NCBI RefSeq assembly: GCF_029968035.1
Contig: NZ_JASCIQ010000050.1
Location: 1-57,420 of the forward strand
Source of the DNA: Streptomyces cavernicola
GTDB lineage: Bacteria; Actinomycetota; Actinomycetes; Streptomycetales; Streptomycetaceae
DNA length: 57,420 bases
Reading direction: 5' to 3'
In this document: positions 50,581 through 57,420 of the stretch, in pieces
Layout of the letters: each line of letters starts with the position of its first letter
Position numbering within the stretch: position 1 is the first letter of the stretch
Position numbers and translations under genes: made by a program
The notes under the pieces: model-generated
Databases searched by the model: none
Seen by the model: the letters and a program-made list of their open reading frames with translations, nothing else
Told to the model about the DNA's origin: nothing

Positions 50581-50748
50581 CGTTGCCTCCCCGGCCGGGC
50601 GACGCCCCGGCGTAGGTTGCGGCTTCGTAGGCAGAGTTGACGCGGCCGTGCGCACTGTCAAGGGTCGGCGTGTGAGCCCGGTGCGCGTGGGCGCTACGGG
50701 ACCGAGGGCCCTGTGGTCCCGCTCGGGCTCGGTCGATACTGTTCGGTC

Positions 50749-51549
50749 ATGCCCGACTATCTCGATGATCTGCGTCTCGCCCATGTCCTCGCCGACGCGG
50801 CGGACCGCGCGACCATGGACCGGTTCAAGGCCCTCGACCTGAAGGTCGAGACCAAGCCGGACATGACTCCGGTCAGCGAGGCGGACAAGGCGGCCGAGGA
50901 GCTCATCCGCGGTCAGCTCCAGCGCGCCCGCCCGCGCGACGCGATCCTGGGCGAGGAGTACGGCATCGAGGGCACGGGCCCGCGCCGCTGGGTGATCGAC
51001 CCGATCGACGGCACGAAGAACTACGTACGCGGGGTGCCCGTGTGGGCCACCCTGATCTCCCTGATGGAGGCGGGCGAGGGCGGCTACCAGCCGGTCGTCG
51101 GCGTCGTCTCCGCCCCCGCGCTCGGCCGCCGCTGGTGGGCGGCGAAGGGCTCGGGCGCGTACACCGGGCGCAGCCTGACCTCCGCGACCAAGCTGCAGGT
51201 CTCGAACGTCACCAGCGTCTCGGACGCCTCCTTCGCGTACTCCTCGCTGAGCGGCTGGGAGGAGCAGGGCAGGCTCGACGGCTTCCTGGACCTGACGCGG
51301 GCCTGCTGGCGCACGCGCGGGTACGGCGACTTCTGGCCGTACATGATGGTGGCCGAGGGCTCGGTCGACATCTGCGCGGAGCCGGAGCTTTCGCTGTGGG
51401 ACATGGCGGCCAACGCGATCGTCGTGACCGAGGCGGGCGGCAGCTTCACCGGGCTCGACGGCACCCCGGGCCCGCACAGCGGCAACGCTGCGGCGTCCAA
51501 CGGCCACCTGCACGATGAGCTGCTCGGGTACCTCAACCAGCGGTACTGA
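50749..51549 (+). CDS. hisN: Histidinol-phosphatase, inositol-monophosphatase fold
   Basis: This 266-aa protein of the IMPase superfamily has metal-binding motifs LGEEYG, WVIDPIDGTKNYVRG (D-x-x-D-G-T) and LSLWDMAANAIVVTEAGG. Actinobacterial HisN of this type completes histidine biosynthesis by dephosphorylating histidinol phosphate; distinguishing it from other IMPases rests on the NYVRGVPVWATLI segment and Streptomyces synteny. TACTGT (50737-50742) lies 6 nt before the ATG, indicating a leaderless transcript. Confidence 0.9.
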   Translation: MPDYLDDLRLAHVLADAADRATMDRFKALDLKVETKPDMTPVSEADKAAEELIRGQLQRARPRDAILGEEYGIEGTGPRRWVIDPIDGTKNYVRGVPVWATLISLMEAGEGGYQPVVGVVSAPALGRRWWAAKGSGAYTGRSLTSATKLQVSNVTSVSDASFAYSSLSGWEEQGRLDGFLDLTRACWRTRGYGDFWPYMMVAEGSVDICAEPELSLWDMAANAIVVTEAGGSFTGLDGTPGPHSGNAAASNGHLHDELLGYLNQRY

Positions 51550-51747
51550 CCGCCTGGAGCTCAGTCGGCAGCACTGCGGCGACGGGGCGAGGGCGCGGAC
51601 CGCGCGCCCTCGACTGGCCCCGCGCTCCCTCTTGTTGACCCTCCTTTGACCTGCCACCCTGAGAGTCCCCCCACTTGTGAACTTGTGAATCGTTTCTCTT
51701 TGAAGGGCGAATCACTTGTCGCATCCCTCAGGAGGTGGCTTCAGCCC

Positions 51748-52149
51748 ATGCTCGTCCGCGACGCCATGAGCACGATGGTCCTCACGATCGGACCCGACCA
51801 CACCCTCCGCCAGGCCGCCCGGCTGATGTCCGCCCGCCGGGTCGGCGCAGCGGTCGTCCTCGACACCGACGCGGGCGGCGTCGGCATTCTCACCGAGCGC
51901 GACATCCTCAACTCCCTCGGCGCGAACCAGGACCCGGACCAGGAGACCGCGGGCGCCCACACCACGACCGACGTCGTCTTCGCCGCACCGTCGTGGACCC
52001 TGGAGGACGCGGCCGACGCCATGGCGCACGGCGGCTTCCGGCACCTGATCGTGCTCGACGGCCGCGAGCCGGTCGGCATCGTCTCGGTGCGCGACATCAT
52101 CCGCTGCTGGGCCCCGCGCCACCGCCACGCGGGCGCACTGCAGACCTGA
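51748..52149 (+). CDS. CBS-domain pair protein
   Basis: This 133-aa protein is two CBS motifs in tandem: VRDAMSTMVLTIGPDHTLRQAA with VGILTERDIL, then TTDVVFAAPSWTLEDAADAMAHGGFRHLIVLD with VGIVSVRDIIR. Stand-alone CBS pairs bind adenine nucleotides and act as energy sensors. GGAGGTG lies 12 nt before ATG 51748. The upstream region contains a tandem 8-bp repeat, ACTTGTGA, at 51673 and 51681. Confidence 0.9.
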   Translation: MLVRDAMSTMVLTIGPDHTLRQAARLMSARRVGAAVVLDTDAGGVGILTERDILNSLGANQDPDQETAGAHTTTDVVFAAPSWTLEDAADAMAHGGFRHLIVLDGREPVGIVSVRDIIRCWAPRHRHAGALQT

Positions 52150-52212
52150 GCCCCCAAGCTCTGCAGACCTGAGCCCCCGAGAACGCGCGCAGCACGAACC
52201 AGGAAAGCCCGA

Positions 52213-52243
52213 AGGGCCGGACCCCCGCAGGGATCCGGCCCTC
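52213..52243. terminator. Bidirectional terminator between the CBS gene and catalase gene
   Basis: AGGGCCGGA (52213-52221) pairs with TCCGGCCCT (52234-52242). It lies between two convergent genes; no long T-tract follows. Confidence 0.7.
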
Positions 52244-52265
52244 AGGCCTGCGGCAAACGGCCGGG

Positions 52266-53717
52266 TCAGCCGCGCAGGGCCTGGACCGCGGCGTCCAGCC
52301 GCTTGCCGAAGTCTCCGTCCGCCCGACGGAAGTTCTCGATCGCGCGCTCGGCGATGTCGTCGCGCGAGACCTTGGCGATGAAGCCGGCCAGGTTGCCCAC
52401 CAGACGGCCCTTCTCGTCCTCGGACATCAGGCGGTAGAGGTCGCCCGCCTGCACGAAGTCGTCGTCCTCGGCGTGCACGGCGGCCGCGTGGTTGCCGGTG
52501 CCGCCGGTCACCGCGCTCGACACCCACAGCGGGCGGTCGGTCTGGCGCGGGCCGCCGAAGGAGTTCGGCTCGTAGTTCTTCGCGCCCTTGTGGCGGCCGT
52601 CGTAGAGGAAGCCGTCCCGGGAGTTCGTACGCGCCTCGGTGGCGTGCGGGCGGTTCACCGGCAGGTGGTCGGCGTTGATGCCGACGCGGTAGCGGTGCGC
52701 GTCGCCGTACGCGAAGAGGCGGCCCTGGAGCATCTTGTCCGGGGACGGGCCGATGCCCGGCACGAAGTGCGCGGGGCTGAAGATCGACTGCTCGACCTCG
52801 GCGAAGATGTTCTCCGGGTTGCGGTTGAGCTCCAGCTTGCCGATCTCGATCGGCGGGTAGTCCTCGTGCGGCCAGACCTTGGTGAGGTCGAAGGGGTTGA
52901 AGCGGTACTCGGCCGCCTCCGCCGCCGGCATGATCTGGACCTGCACCGTCCAGGTCGGGAACTCGCCGCGCTCGATGGACTCGCGCAGGTCGCGCTGGTG
53001 GGAGTCGGGGTCCTCACCGGCGAGCTTCGCGGCCTCCTCCGAGGTCAGGTTCTTGATCCCCTGGTCGGTCTTGAAGTGGTACTTGACCCAGAAGACCTCG
53101 CCGGCCTCGTTGTTCCACTGGAAGGTGTGCGAGCCGTACCCGTTCATGTGGCGGTACGAGGCGGGGATGCCGCGGTCGCCGAAGAGCCAGGTCACCTGGT
53201 GCGTGGCCTCGGGCGACAGGCCCCAGAAGTCCCAGACGTTGTCAGCCTCCTGCGAGCCGGTGTACGGGTCGCGCTTCTGGGTGTGGATGAAGTCCGGGAA
53301 CTTGATGGCGTCCTTGATGAAGAACACCGGGGTGTTGTTGCCGACGAGGTCGTAGTTGCCCTCCTCGGTGTAGAACTTCAGCGCCCAGCCGCGCGGGTCG
53401 CGCACCGCGTCGGCCGCACCGAGGTTGCCCGCCACGGTCGAGAACCGCAGGAACGTCTCGGTCTGCTTGCCGACCTCGGAGAGGAACTTCGCCCGCGTGT
53501 ACTTCGTCACGTCCGCGGTCACCGTGAAGGTGCCGTAGGCCCCCGCACCGCGGGCGTGCACGATCCGCTCCGGGATGCGCTCGCGGTTGAAGTGGGCCAG
53601 TTTCTCCAGGAGCAGCTGGTCCTGGACGAGCACGGGCCCGCCGACGCCGGCCGTCTCACTGTTCTGGTTGTCGGCGACCGGCGCACCGGCCTCCGTGGTC
53701 AGCGGTCCCTGCGTCAC
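52266..53717 (-). CDS. katA: Monofunctional heme catalase
   Basis: This 483-aa clade-3-type small-subunit catalase has the catalytic His in RIPERIVHARGAGAYGTF, catalytic Asn in DLVGNNTPVFFIKD, and heme proximal Tyr in RLFAYGDAHRYRVGIN. The start is GTG 53717, with AGGAGG 5 nt upstream, which aligns the N-terminus (TTEAGAPVADNQNS) with other Streptomyces catalases; two ATGs further upstream have poorer sites. It disproportionates hydrogen peroxide. A palindrome in its promoter spacer and a divergent Fur/PerR-type gene point to peroxide-responsive control. Confidence 0.95.
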   Translation of the reverse strand: MTQGPLTTEAGAPVADNQNSETAGVGGPVLVQDQLLLEKLAHFNRERIPERIVHARGAGAYGTFTVTADVTKYTRAKFLSEVGKQTETFLRFSTVAGNLGAADAVRDPRGWALKFYTEEGNYDLVGNNTPVFFIKDAIKFPDFIHTQKRDPYTGSQEADNVWDFWGLSPEATHQVTWLFGDRGIPASYRHMNGYGSHTFQWNNEAGEVFWVKYHFKTDQGIKNLTSEEAAKLAGEDPDSHQRDLRESIERGEFPTWTVQVQIMPAAEAAEYRFNPFDLTKVWPHEDYPPIEIGKLELNRNPENIFAEVEQSIFSPAHFVPGIGPSPDKMLQGRLFAYGDAHRYRVGINADHLPVNRPHATEARTNSRDGFLYDGRHKGAKNYEPNSFGGPRQTDRPLWVSSAVTGGTGNHAAAVHAEDDDFVQAGDLYRLMSEDEKGRLVGNLAGFIAKVSRDDIAERAIENFRRADGDFGKRLDAAVQALRG

Positions 53718-53773
53718 GTGCGCCTCCTGCGTCATTCCCGGCAGTTCCTGTCCCTTGGCCATCGCTGCACTCG

Positions 53774-53801
53774 ATCCTACAATGGACATTGTCTAAGTCA
53801 A
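53774..53801 (-). promoter_or_regulatory. Catalase promoter with palindromic operator in the spacer
   Basis: On the minus strand TTGACT (complement of 53796-53801) and TAGGAT (complement of 53774-53779) are 16 bp apart, a near-consensus vegetative promoter. The spacer contains a 14-bp inverted repeat ACAATG-GA-CATTGT (53779-53792), placed for repressor occlusion. Confidence 0.8.
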
Positions 53802-53896
53802 GCAAGCATCTACTTCGAGTAGCTATCCACATTCGGTAGCCATCCAGACTCACACCCCGTCGGGACTTGGGTCCCTTGACTGTTAGGCTGGCCCTC

Positions 53897-54313
53897 ATGA
53901 GTGACCTGCTGGAAAGACTTCGCGGACGCGGCTGGCGCATGACCGCCCAGCGGCGCGTCGTGGCCGAGGTCCTCGACGGGGACCACGTGCACCTGACGGC
54001 TGATGAGGTGCACGCCCGAGCAGTGGCGAAGCTCCCGGAGATCTCCCGGGCCACCGTCTACAACACCCTGGGCGAGCTGGTGACCCTCGGCGAGGTGCTG
54101 GAGGTCTCCACCGACCGCAGGGCGAAGCGGTACGACCCGAACGCCCACCGCCCCCACCACCACCTGGTCTGCGCCCAGTGCGGCGCGATCCGGGACGTGC
54201 ACCCCTCGGGCAACCCGCTGACCGACCTGCCCGACTCGGAGCGCTTCGGCTTCACGGTCTCGGGCGTCGAGGTCACCTACCGCGGCACCTGCCCGACCTG
54301 CGCGGCAGCCTGA
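53897..54313 (+). CDS. Fur/PerR-family peroxide-responsive repressor (CatR-like)
   Basis: This 138-aa protein has the Fur winged helix (RGWRMTAQRRVVAEVLDGDHVH, here partly quoted, then ISRATVYNTLGELVTLGE), the histidine-rich metal region RPHHHLVCAQCGAI and C-terminal GTCPTCAA, giving the two CxxC structural zinc pairs. Its divergence from a catalase gene suggests a PerR-like CatR role. TAGGCT (53884-53889) ends 7 nt before the ATG, so it is probably leaderless. The 179-bp intergenic region also holds CTACT-TCG-AGTAG (53810-53822). Confidence 0.9.
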   Translation: MSDLLERLRGRGWRMTAQRRVVAEVLDGDHVHLTADEVHARAVAKLPEISRATVYNTLGELVTLGEVLEVSTDRRAKRYDPNAHRPHHHLVCAQCGAIRDVHPSGNPLTDLPDSERFGFTVSGVEVTYRGTCPTCAAA

Positions 54314-54325
54314 CCCACACGTCGA

Positions 54326-54365
54326 GCGAGGCCCCCGGCACCTGACAAGGCGCCGGGGGCCTCGC
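54326..54365 (+). terminator. Terminator after the Fur-family gene
   Basis: GCGAGGCCCCCGGC (54326-54339) pairs perfectly with its complement at 54352-54365 (14 bp) with a 12-nt loop. No T-tract is present. Confidence 0.75.
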
Positions 54366-54436
54366 CGTTGCGCACTCACCGCCGCGTACTCGCCGTTGCA
54401 CGTTCAGCCGCCTCGTACCGCACCCCTTCCACAAAC

Positions 54437-54449
54437 TGACGGGTCGTCA
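54437..54449. promoter_or_regulatory. Inverted repeat upstream of the ABC transporter operon
   Basis: TGACG-GGT-CGTCA is a perfect 5-bp inverted repeat 48 bp before the ATPase start, directly followed by a -10-like CATATT. It is a good operator candidate for nutrient control of this operon. Confidence 0.55.
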
Positions 54450-54496
54450 TATTCTCTGCCGCGCCCCTTCCGCCGCAGAGCACCACAGGAGCAACC

Positions 54497-55291
54497 GTGG
54501 GAGACGATCCGCACCCGACCCCACCCCCCAAACTCCACGCCACCCGCCTGACCCGCGCCTTCGGCCGCGGCAGCAAGCGGGTCGACGCGCTCGGCCCCGT
54601 CGAACTCGACGTCGCGCCCGGCGAGTTCACCTGCATCGTCGGCCCGTCCGGCTGCGGCAAGTCCACGCTGCTGCGCATCGCCGCAGGCCTCCTCCGCCCC
54701 AGCTCGGGCCGCCTGGAGATACGCACGGACTCCGCACGCCCAGCCGCGATGATCTTCCAGGACTACGGCATCTACGACTGGAAGACGGTCCTCGCCAACG
54801 TCCGCTTCGGCCTCGACATCCAGCGCGTCCCCCGCAAGGAGGCCGACGCCCGCGCCCACGCCCTGCTCGCCCGTATGGGCCTCGCCGACTTCGCGCAGGC
54901 CTACCCGAGCGCGCTCTCCGGTGGGATGCAGCAGCGCGTCGCCATCGCCCGCGCACTCGCCGTCGAACCGGAGATCCTGCTGATGGACGAGCCGTTCGCC
55001 GCCCTGGACGCCCAGCTGCGCACGATCCTCCAGGACGAGCTGCTCGAACTCACCCAGGCGACCCGCACCACCACCCTGTTCATCACCCACAGCCTCGAAG
55101 AGGCGATCGTCCTCGGCGACCGGGTCCTGGTGATGTCCTCGCGCCCCGGCCGCATCATCGCCGAACGCCGCCCGCCCTTCGCCCGCCCGCGCACCGGAGA
55201 CATCCGCGACTCCCCCGAATTCACCGCGCTCAAGGGCGAGTTGTGGGAACTCCTGCGCGGCGAGGTACGCCCGGAGGTGGTGCCCGTATGA
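54497..55291 (+). CDS. ABC transporter ATPase (nitrate/sulfonate/taurine/thiamine-precursor type)
   Basis: This 264-aa ATPase starts at GTG 54497 behind CAGGAG. It has Walker A GPSGCGKST, Q-loop MIFQDYGIYDWKTVLANV, signature LSGGMQQRVAIARAL, Walker B ILLMDEPFAALD and H-switch LFITHSLEEAI. The Q-loop wording (Y-x-W-x-x-V-x-x-N-V) is typical of SsuB/TauB-like importers. It is coupled to the permease by ATGA overlap. Confidence 0.93.
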   Translation: MGDDPHPTPPPKLHATRLTRAFGRGSKRVDALGPVELDVAPGEFTCIVGPSGCGKSTLLRIAAGLLRPSSGRLEIRTDSARPAAMIFQDYGIYDWKTVLANVRFGLDIQRVPRKEADARAHALLARMGLADFAQAYPSALSGGMQQRVAIARALAVEPEILLMDEPFAALDAQLRTILQDELLELTQATRTTTLFITHSLEEAIVLGDRVLVMSSRPGRIIAERRPPFARPRTGDIRDSPEFTALKGELWELLRGEVRPEVVPV

Positions 55292-56151
55292 CCACCACGA
55301 CCAAGGCGCCCCAGCCCGACCTGCTGGTCAGAGAGCCGGGACCGCAGGAACTCGACCCGGCCCGCACCCACCGCCGCAGGCGCACCCTCGAAATCTCCCT
55401 CGCGGTCGCCGTCCCCGCGGTCCTGCTCCTCCTCTGGCAGCTCGCCGCCGTCCAGGGCTGGATCGACGACCGCATCTACCCCGCGCCGCAGACCATCCTG
55501 GAGGACGGCGTCGAGCGCGCGGCCGCCGGCGAGCTGTGGCCCGACGTGTGGGCCACCCTGAAGCGCGTCCTCGCCGGATACGCCGTCGGCACCGTCAGCG
55601 GCTACGCCCTCGGCCTGCTCATGGGCTCGCTCTCGCTGGTACGAGCCGCCCTTGAGCCGCTGCTCGACGCCCTCTACGTCGTACCGAAGCTCGCGCTCCT
55701 GCCGATCTTCCTCAACATGTTCGGCCTCGGCGAGGGCCCGCAGATCGCCCTGGTCGCCGCGACCGTGTTCTTCTTCGTGTGGATCTCCACCATGGCCGCC
55801 GTGCTCGCCGTCCCGACCGGGCACCGCGACGCCGGCCAGGTCTTCGGCGCGACGCCCTGGCAGATGTTCCGGCACGTCCTGCTGCCCGCCTCGCTGCCCG
55901 CGGTCCTGGTCGGCGCGCGGATCGCGGCGGGCGTGGCCGTCCTGGTGATCGTCGCCTCGGAGTCCATCGCCGCCGACGAGGGCCTCGGCCACCTGATCTT
56001 CGACTCCAGGGCGCTGTTCCAGAACGACATCATGTTCGTCGGCATCGTCTGCGTCGCCGTCCTCGGCGTCCTCTTCTCCGAACTGGTGCGCCTCGTCGGC
56101 CGGTTGCTCACCCCCTGGGCCCCGCGCGACCACGGCCGCGGCCAGTCCTGA
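55288..56151 (+). CDS. ABC transporter permease (SsuC/TauC-like)
   Basis: This 287-aa protein starts at ATG 55288 behind GGAGGTGG. About six membrane segments run from LAVAVPAVLLLLWQLAAVQG to FVGIVCVAVLGVLFSELVRL. The EAA loop is GHRDAGQVFGATPWQMFRHVLLP and IAAGVAVLVIVASESIAADEG is the family-typical helix. It forms the channel with the preceding ATPase and following lipoprotein. Confidence 0.93.
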   Translation: MTTTTKAPQPDLLVREPGPQELDPARTHRRRRTLEISLAVAVPAVLLLLWQLAAVQGWIDDRIYPAPQTILEDGVERAAAGELWPDVWATLKRVLAGYAVGTVSGYALGLLMGSLSLVRAALEPLLDALYVVPKLALLPIFLNMFGLGEGPQIALVAATVFFFVWISTMAAVLAVPTGHRDAGQVFGATPWQMFRHVLLPASLPAVLVGARIAAGVAVLVIVASESIAADEGLGHLIFDSRALFQNDIMFVGIVCVAVLGVLFSELVRLVGRLLTPWAPRDHGRGQS

Positions 56152-56181
56152 ACCACTCACGCCCCGACGGAGGCCCTCTCC

Positions 56182-57339
56182 ATGCACACCCGCGTACGTA
56201 CGAGAAAGACCTGGCCCACCGCGCTCCTCGCCGCGACCCTGCTCGCCACGGCCACCGCCGGCTGCGCGAAGGAGGACGATCCCAAGGCCACCGCCGACCC
56301 GGCGAAGGCCCGCACCATCAAGCCCGTCGAAGGCTGCGCCGAGAACGGCTGGACCGACCCGGCAGACCTCGCCCCCGACCGCGCACCCGCCCGCTGCGAC
56401 AAGGGCGCCCCCGCCCCGCAGAAGCTGAAGAAGAAGCGCAAGATCACCGTCGCCACCGGAACCGTCAGCGCCGAATACGTCGCTCCGCTCCAAATGGCCG
56501 TCGAGAAGGGCGAGTTCGCGAAGGAGGGCCTGGACGTCGAGGTCAAGGTCCTGCCCACCCCGGACGCCCTGCCGCTGCTCGCCAAGGGCGACATCGACGC
56601 CCAGTGGGCCGCCCCCGAGGCCGCCGTGATGAACGGCATCAACGGCGGCTTCACCATCAAGTGGGTCGCGTCCAACTACTCCTCCGACCCGAAGTCCCGC
56701 AGCGGCCTGTGGGTGCGCCTCAAGGACGGCCAGTCCGCGAAGCACGTGCCGATGGCCGGCCGCACGCTCGGCACGATGATCGGCAAGGGCTCGGTCATCG
56801 CGTACCCGATGAGCAAGGCCCTGAAGAAGCACGGCGGCGGCCTCGACAAGGTCGACTTCCGCCAGCTCGGCTCCGCCGACGTCCTGACCGCCCTGCAGAA
56901 CGGAGGCGTCGACTCCGCCTGGCTGCTCGACCCGGTCTGGCGGAAGGTCGACGGCGACGAGAAGTACGCGTTCCTCGGCGGCCAGCCGCAGGGCGAGCCC
57001 CTGGGCGGCCTGCTCTTCGGCCCGAACCTGCTGCAGCGGGACCCGGACGCCGGCGTCGCCTTCCTGCGCGCGTACATCAGGACCGTGAACACGTACTTCG
57101 CGGGCGACTACAAGAAGGACCCCGGCTTCGTCACCGAGCTCGCGAAGCTGCTGAAGATCGAGGAGTCCGTGCTCAAATCGACGCCCTCGCTCCGCATGGA
57201 CTGGGAGATCCGCTCCGGCACCACGGACCGGCTGCAGGCCGCGTACCGCGAGGCGGGCGTCGCCGAGGGCAAGCCCGTCCCGGAGAAGAAGGCGGTGGAC
57301 CGCAGGCTGTACGCGGAGGCGGTGGGCCACAAGCCCTAG
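56182..57339 (+). CDS. ABC transporter substrate-binding lipoprotein (NMT1/SsuA-like)
   Basis: This 385-aa protein has a lipoprotein signal (TALLAATLLATATAGCAKED), lipobox TAGC, cleavage before the Cys at about residue 28. An unusual 60-residue Pro/Ala/Asp-rich segment with two further Cys (GCAENGW, ARCDKG) precedes the binding domain. The domain is NMT1/SsuA-like (ITVATGTVSAEYVAPLQMAVEKG-like start, then GDIDAQWAAPEAAV and LTALQNGGVDSAWLLDPVW). Ligand is not inferable: sulfonate, nitrate and thiamine precursors are all possible. Its stop codon is the first unit of a CCCTAG repeat. Confidence 0.92.
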   Translation: MHTRVRTRKTWPTALLAATLLATATAGCAKEDDPKATADPAKARTIKPVEGCAENGWTDPADLAPDRAPARCDKGAPAPQKLKKKRKITVATGTVSAEYVAPLQMAVEKGEFAKEGLDVEVKVLPTPDALPLLAKGDIDAQWAAPEAAVMNGINGGFTIKWVASNYSSDPKSRSGLWVRLKDGQSAKHVPMAGRTLGTMIGKGSVIAYPMSKALKKHGGGLDKVDFRQLGSADVLTALQNGGVDSAWLLDPVWRKVDGDEKYAFLGGQPQGEPLGGLLFGPNLLQRDPDAGVAFLRAYIRTVNTYFAGDYKKDPGFVTELAKLLKIEESVLKSTPSLRMDWEIRSGTTDRLQAAYREAGVAEGKPVPEKKAVDRRLYAEAVGHKP

Positions 57340-57381
57340 CCCTAGCCCTAGCCCTAGCCCTAGCCCTGGCCCTGGCCCTGG
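57334..57381. repeat. CCCTAG/CCCTGG hexanucleotide array beginning at a stop codon
   Basis: Five CCCTAG units (57334-57363) are followed by three CCCTGG units (57364-57381). The first unit supplies Pro-TAG, the last two codons of the lipoprotein gene. The array is strikingly clean for a bacterial chromosome. Confidence 0.92.
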
Positions 57382-57420
57382 CTCCGGAGACATGCACACA
57401 TGCCGAAGGCCCGGATCCTG

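Overview
The window is a high-GC stretch of actinobacterial chromosome and almost certainly comes from Streptomyces. Recognisable Streptomyces loci are sigR-rsrA, the dasR/dasABC-dasD-nagB chitobiose/N-acetylglucosamine cluster, wblE, a sigH-type sigma factor with its anti-sigma partner, and the cobalamin-riboswitch-controlled nrdAB(S) ribonucleotide reductase genes. GTG starts are frequent. Several genes show a TANNNT-like hexamer 6-7 nt before the start codon, the layout of leaderless transcripts. No tRNA, rRNA, CRISPR array or insertion sequence was seen. The shape is a core chromosome arm with accessory genes at the left edge.

Left part (1-16.7 kb). The window opens inside an RHS/YD-repeat toxin with a C-terminal deaminase-like tip, followed in an ATGA overlap by a SUKH-like immunity gene. 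Next come an ATP-grasp gene, an ECF42-type sigma factor with its DGPF (YCII) partner, small enzymes (RibD/DHFR-like reductase, GNAT acetyltransferase), and a translationally coupled pair: a family 2B encapsulin shell protein (EshA-like, with a cyclic-nucleotide-binding domain) and a polyprenyl diphosphate synthase that is probably its cargo. A cytoplasmic-type amidase, a PLP-dependent ACC deaminase/D-cysteine desulfhydrase homologue and a Na+/H+ antiporter follow.

Middle (16.7-38.9 kb). This holds ushX-sigH behind a near-perfect BldD box, a membrane protein, a lipid kinase, wblE, a PdtaS-like histidine kinase, a TetR regulator, then nagB, dasD, dasC, dasB, dasA and dasR. DasR (dre) boxes lie before nagB and dasA, and an extra one lies upstream of the histidine kinase. 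Carbon-starvation transporter cstA and its small YbdD partner come next. Then a terminator, candidate NrdR boxes and a cobalamin riboswitch lead into nrdA-nrdB, followed by an AraC-family regulator (NrdS position) and peptide deformylase.

Right part (38.9-57.4 kb). A TPR protein, a GC-rich 36-bp repeat array, a coupled pair of membrane HD/HD-GYP proteins, and sigR-rsrA with a perfect SigR autoregulatory promoter and both sigma-R starts. Then an alpha/beta hydrolase, an SRAP (HMCES/YedK) protein, an M50 peptidase, aroA-rsgA, an SMR exporter, a TetR regulator, hisN, a CBS protein, catalase with a divergent Fur/PerR-type regulator, and an ABC transporter operon (ATPase, permease, lipoprotein). 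The last gene stops inside a CCCTAG hexanucleotide array.

Together the region is rich in stress and nutrient sensing: thiol-oxidative (SigR/RsrA), peroxide (catalase/Fur), osmotic or developmental (SigH/UshX/BldD), aminosugar (DasR regulon) and cobalamin (nrd riboswitch). All calls are from reading sequence; no database search was possible.
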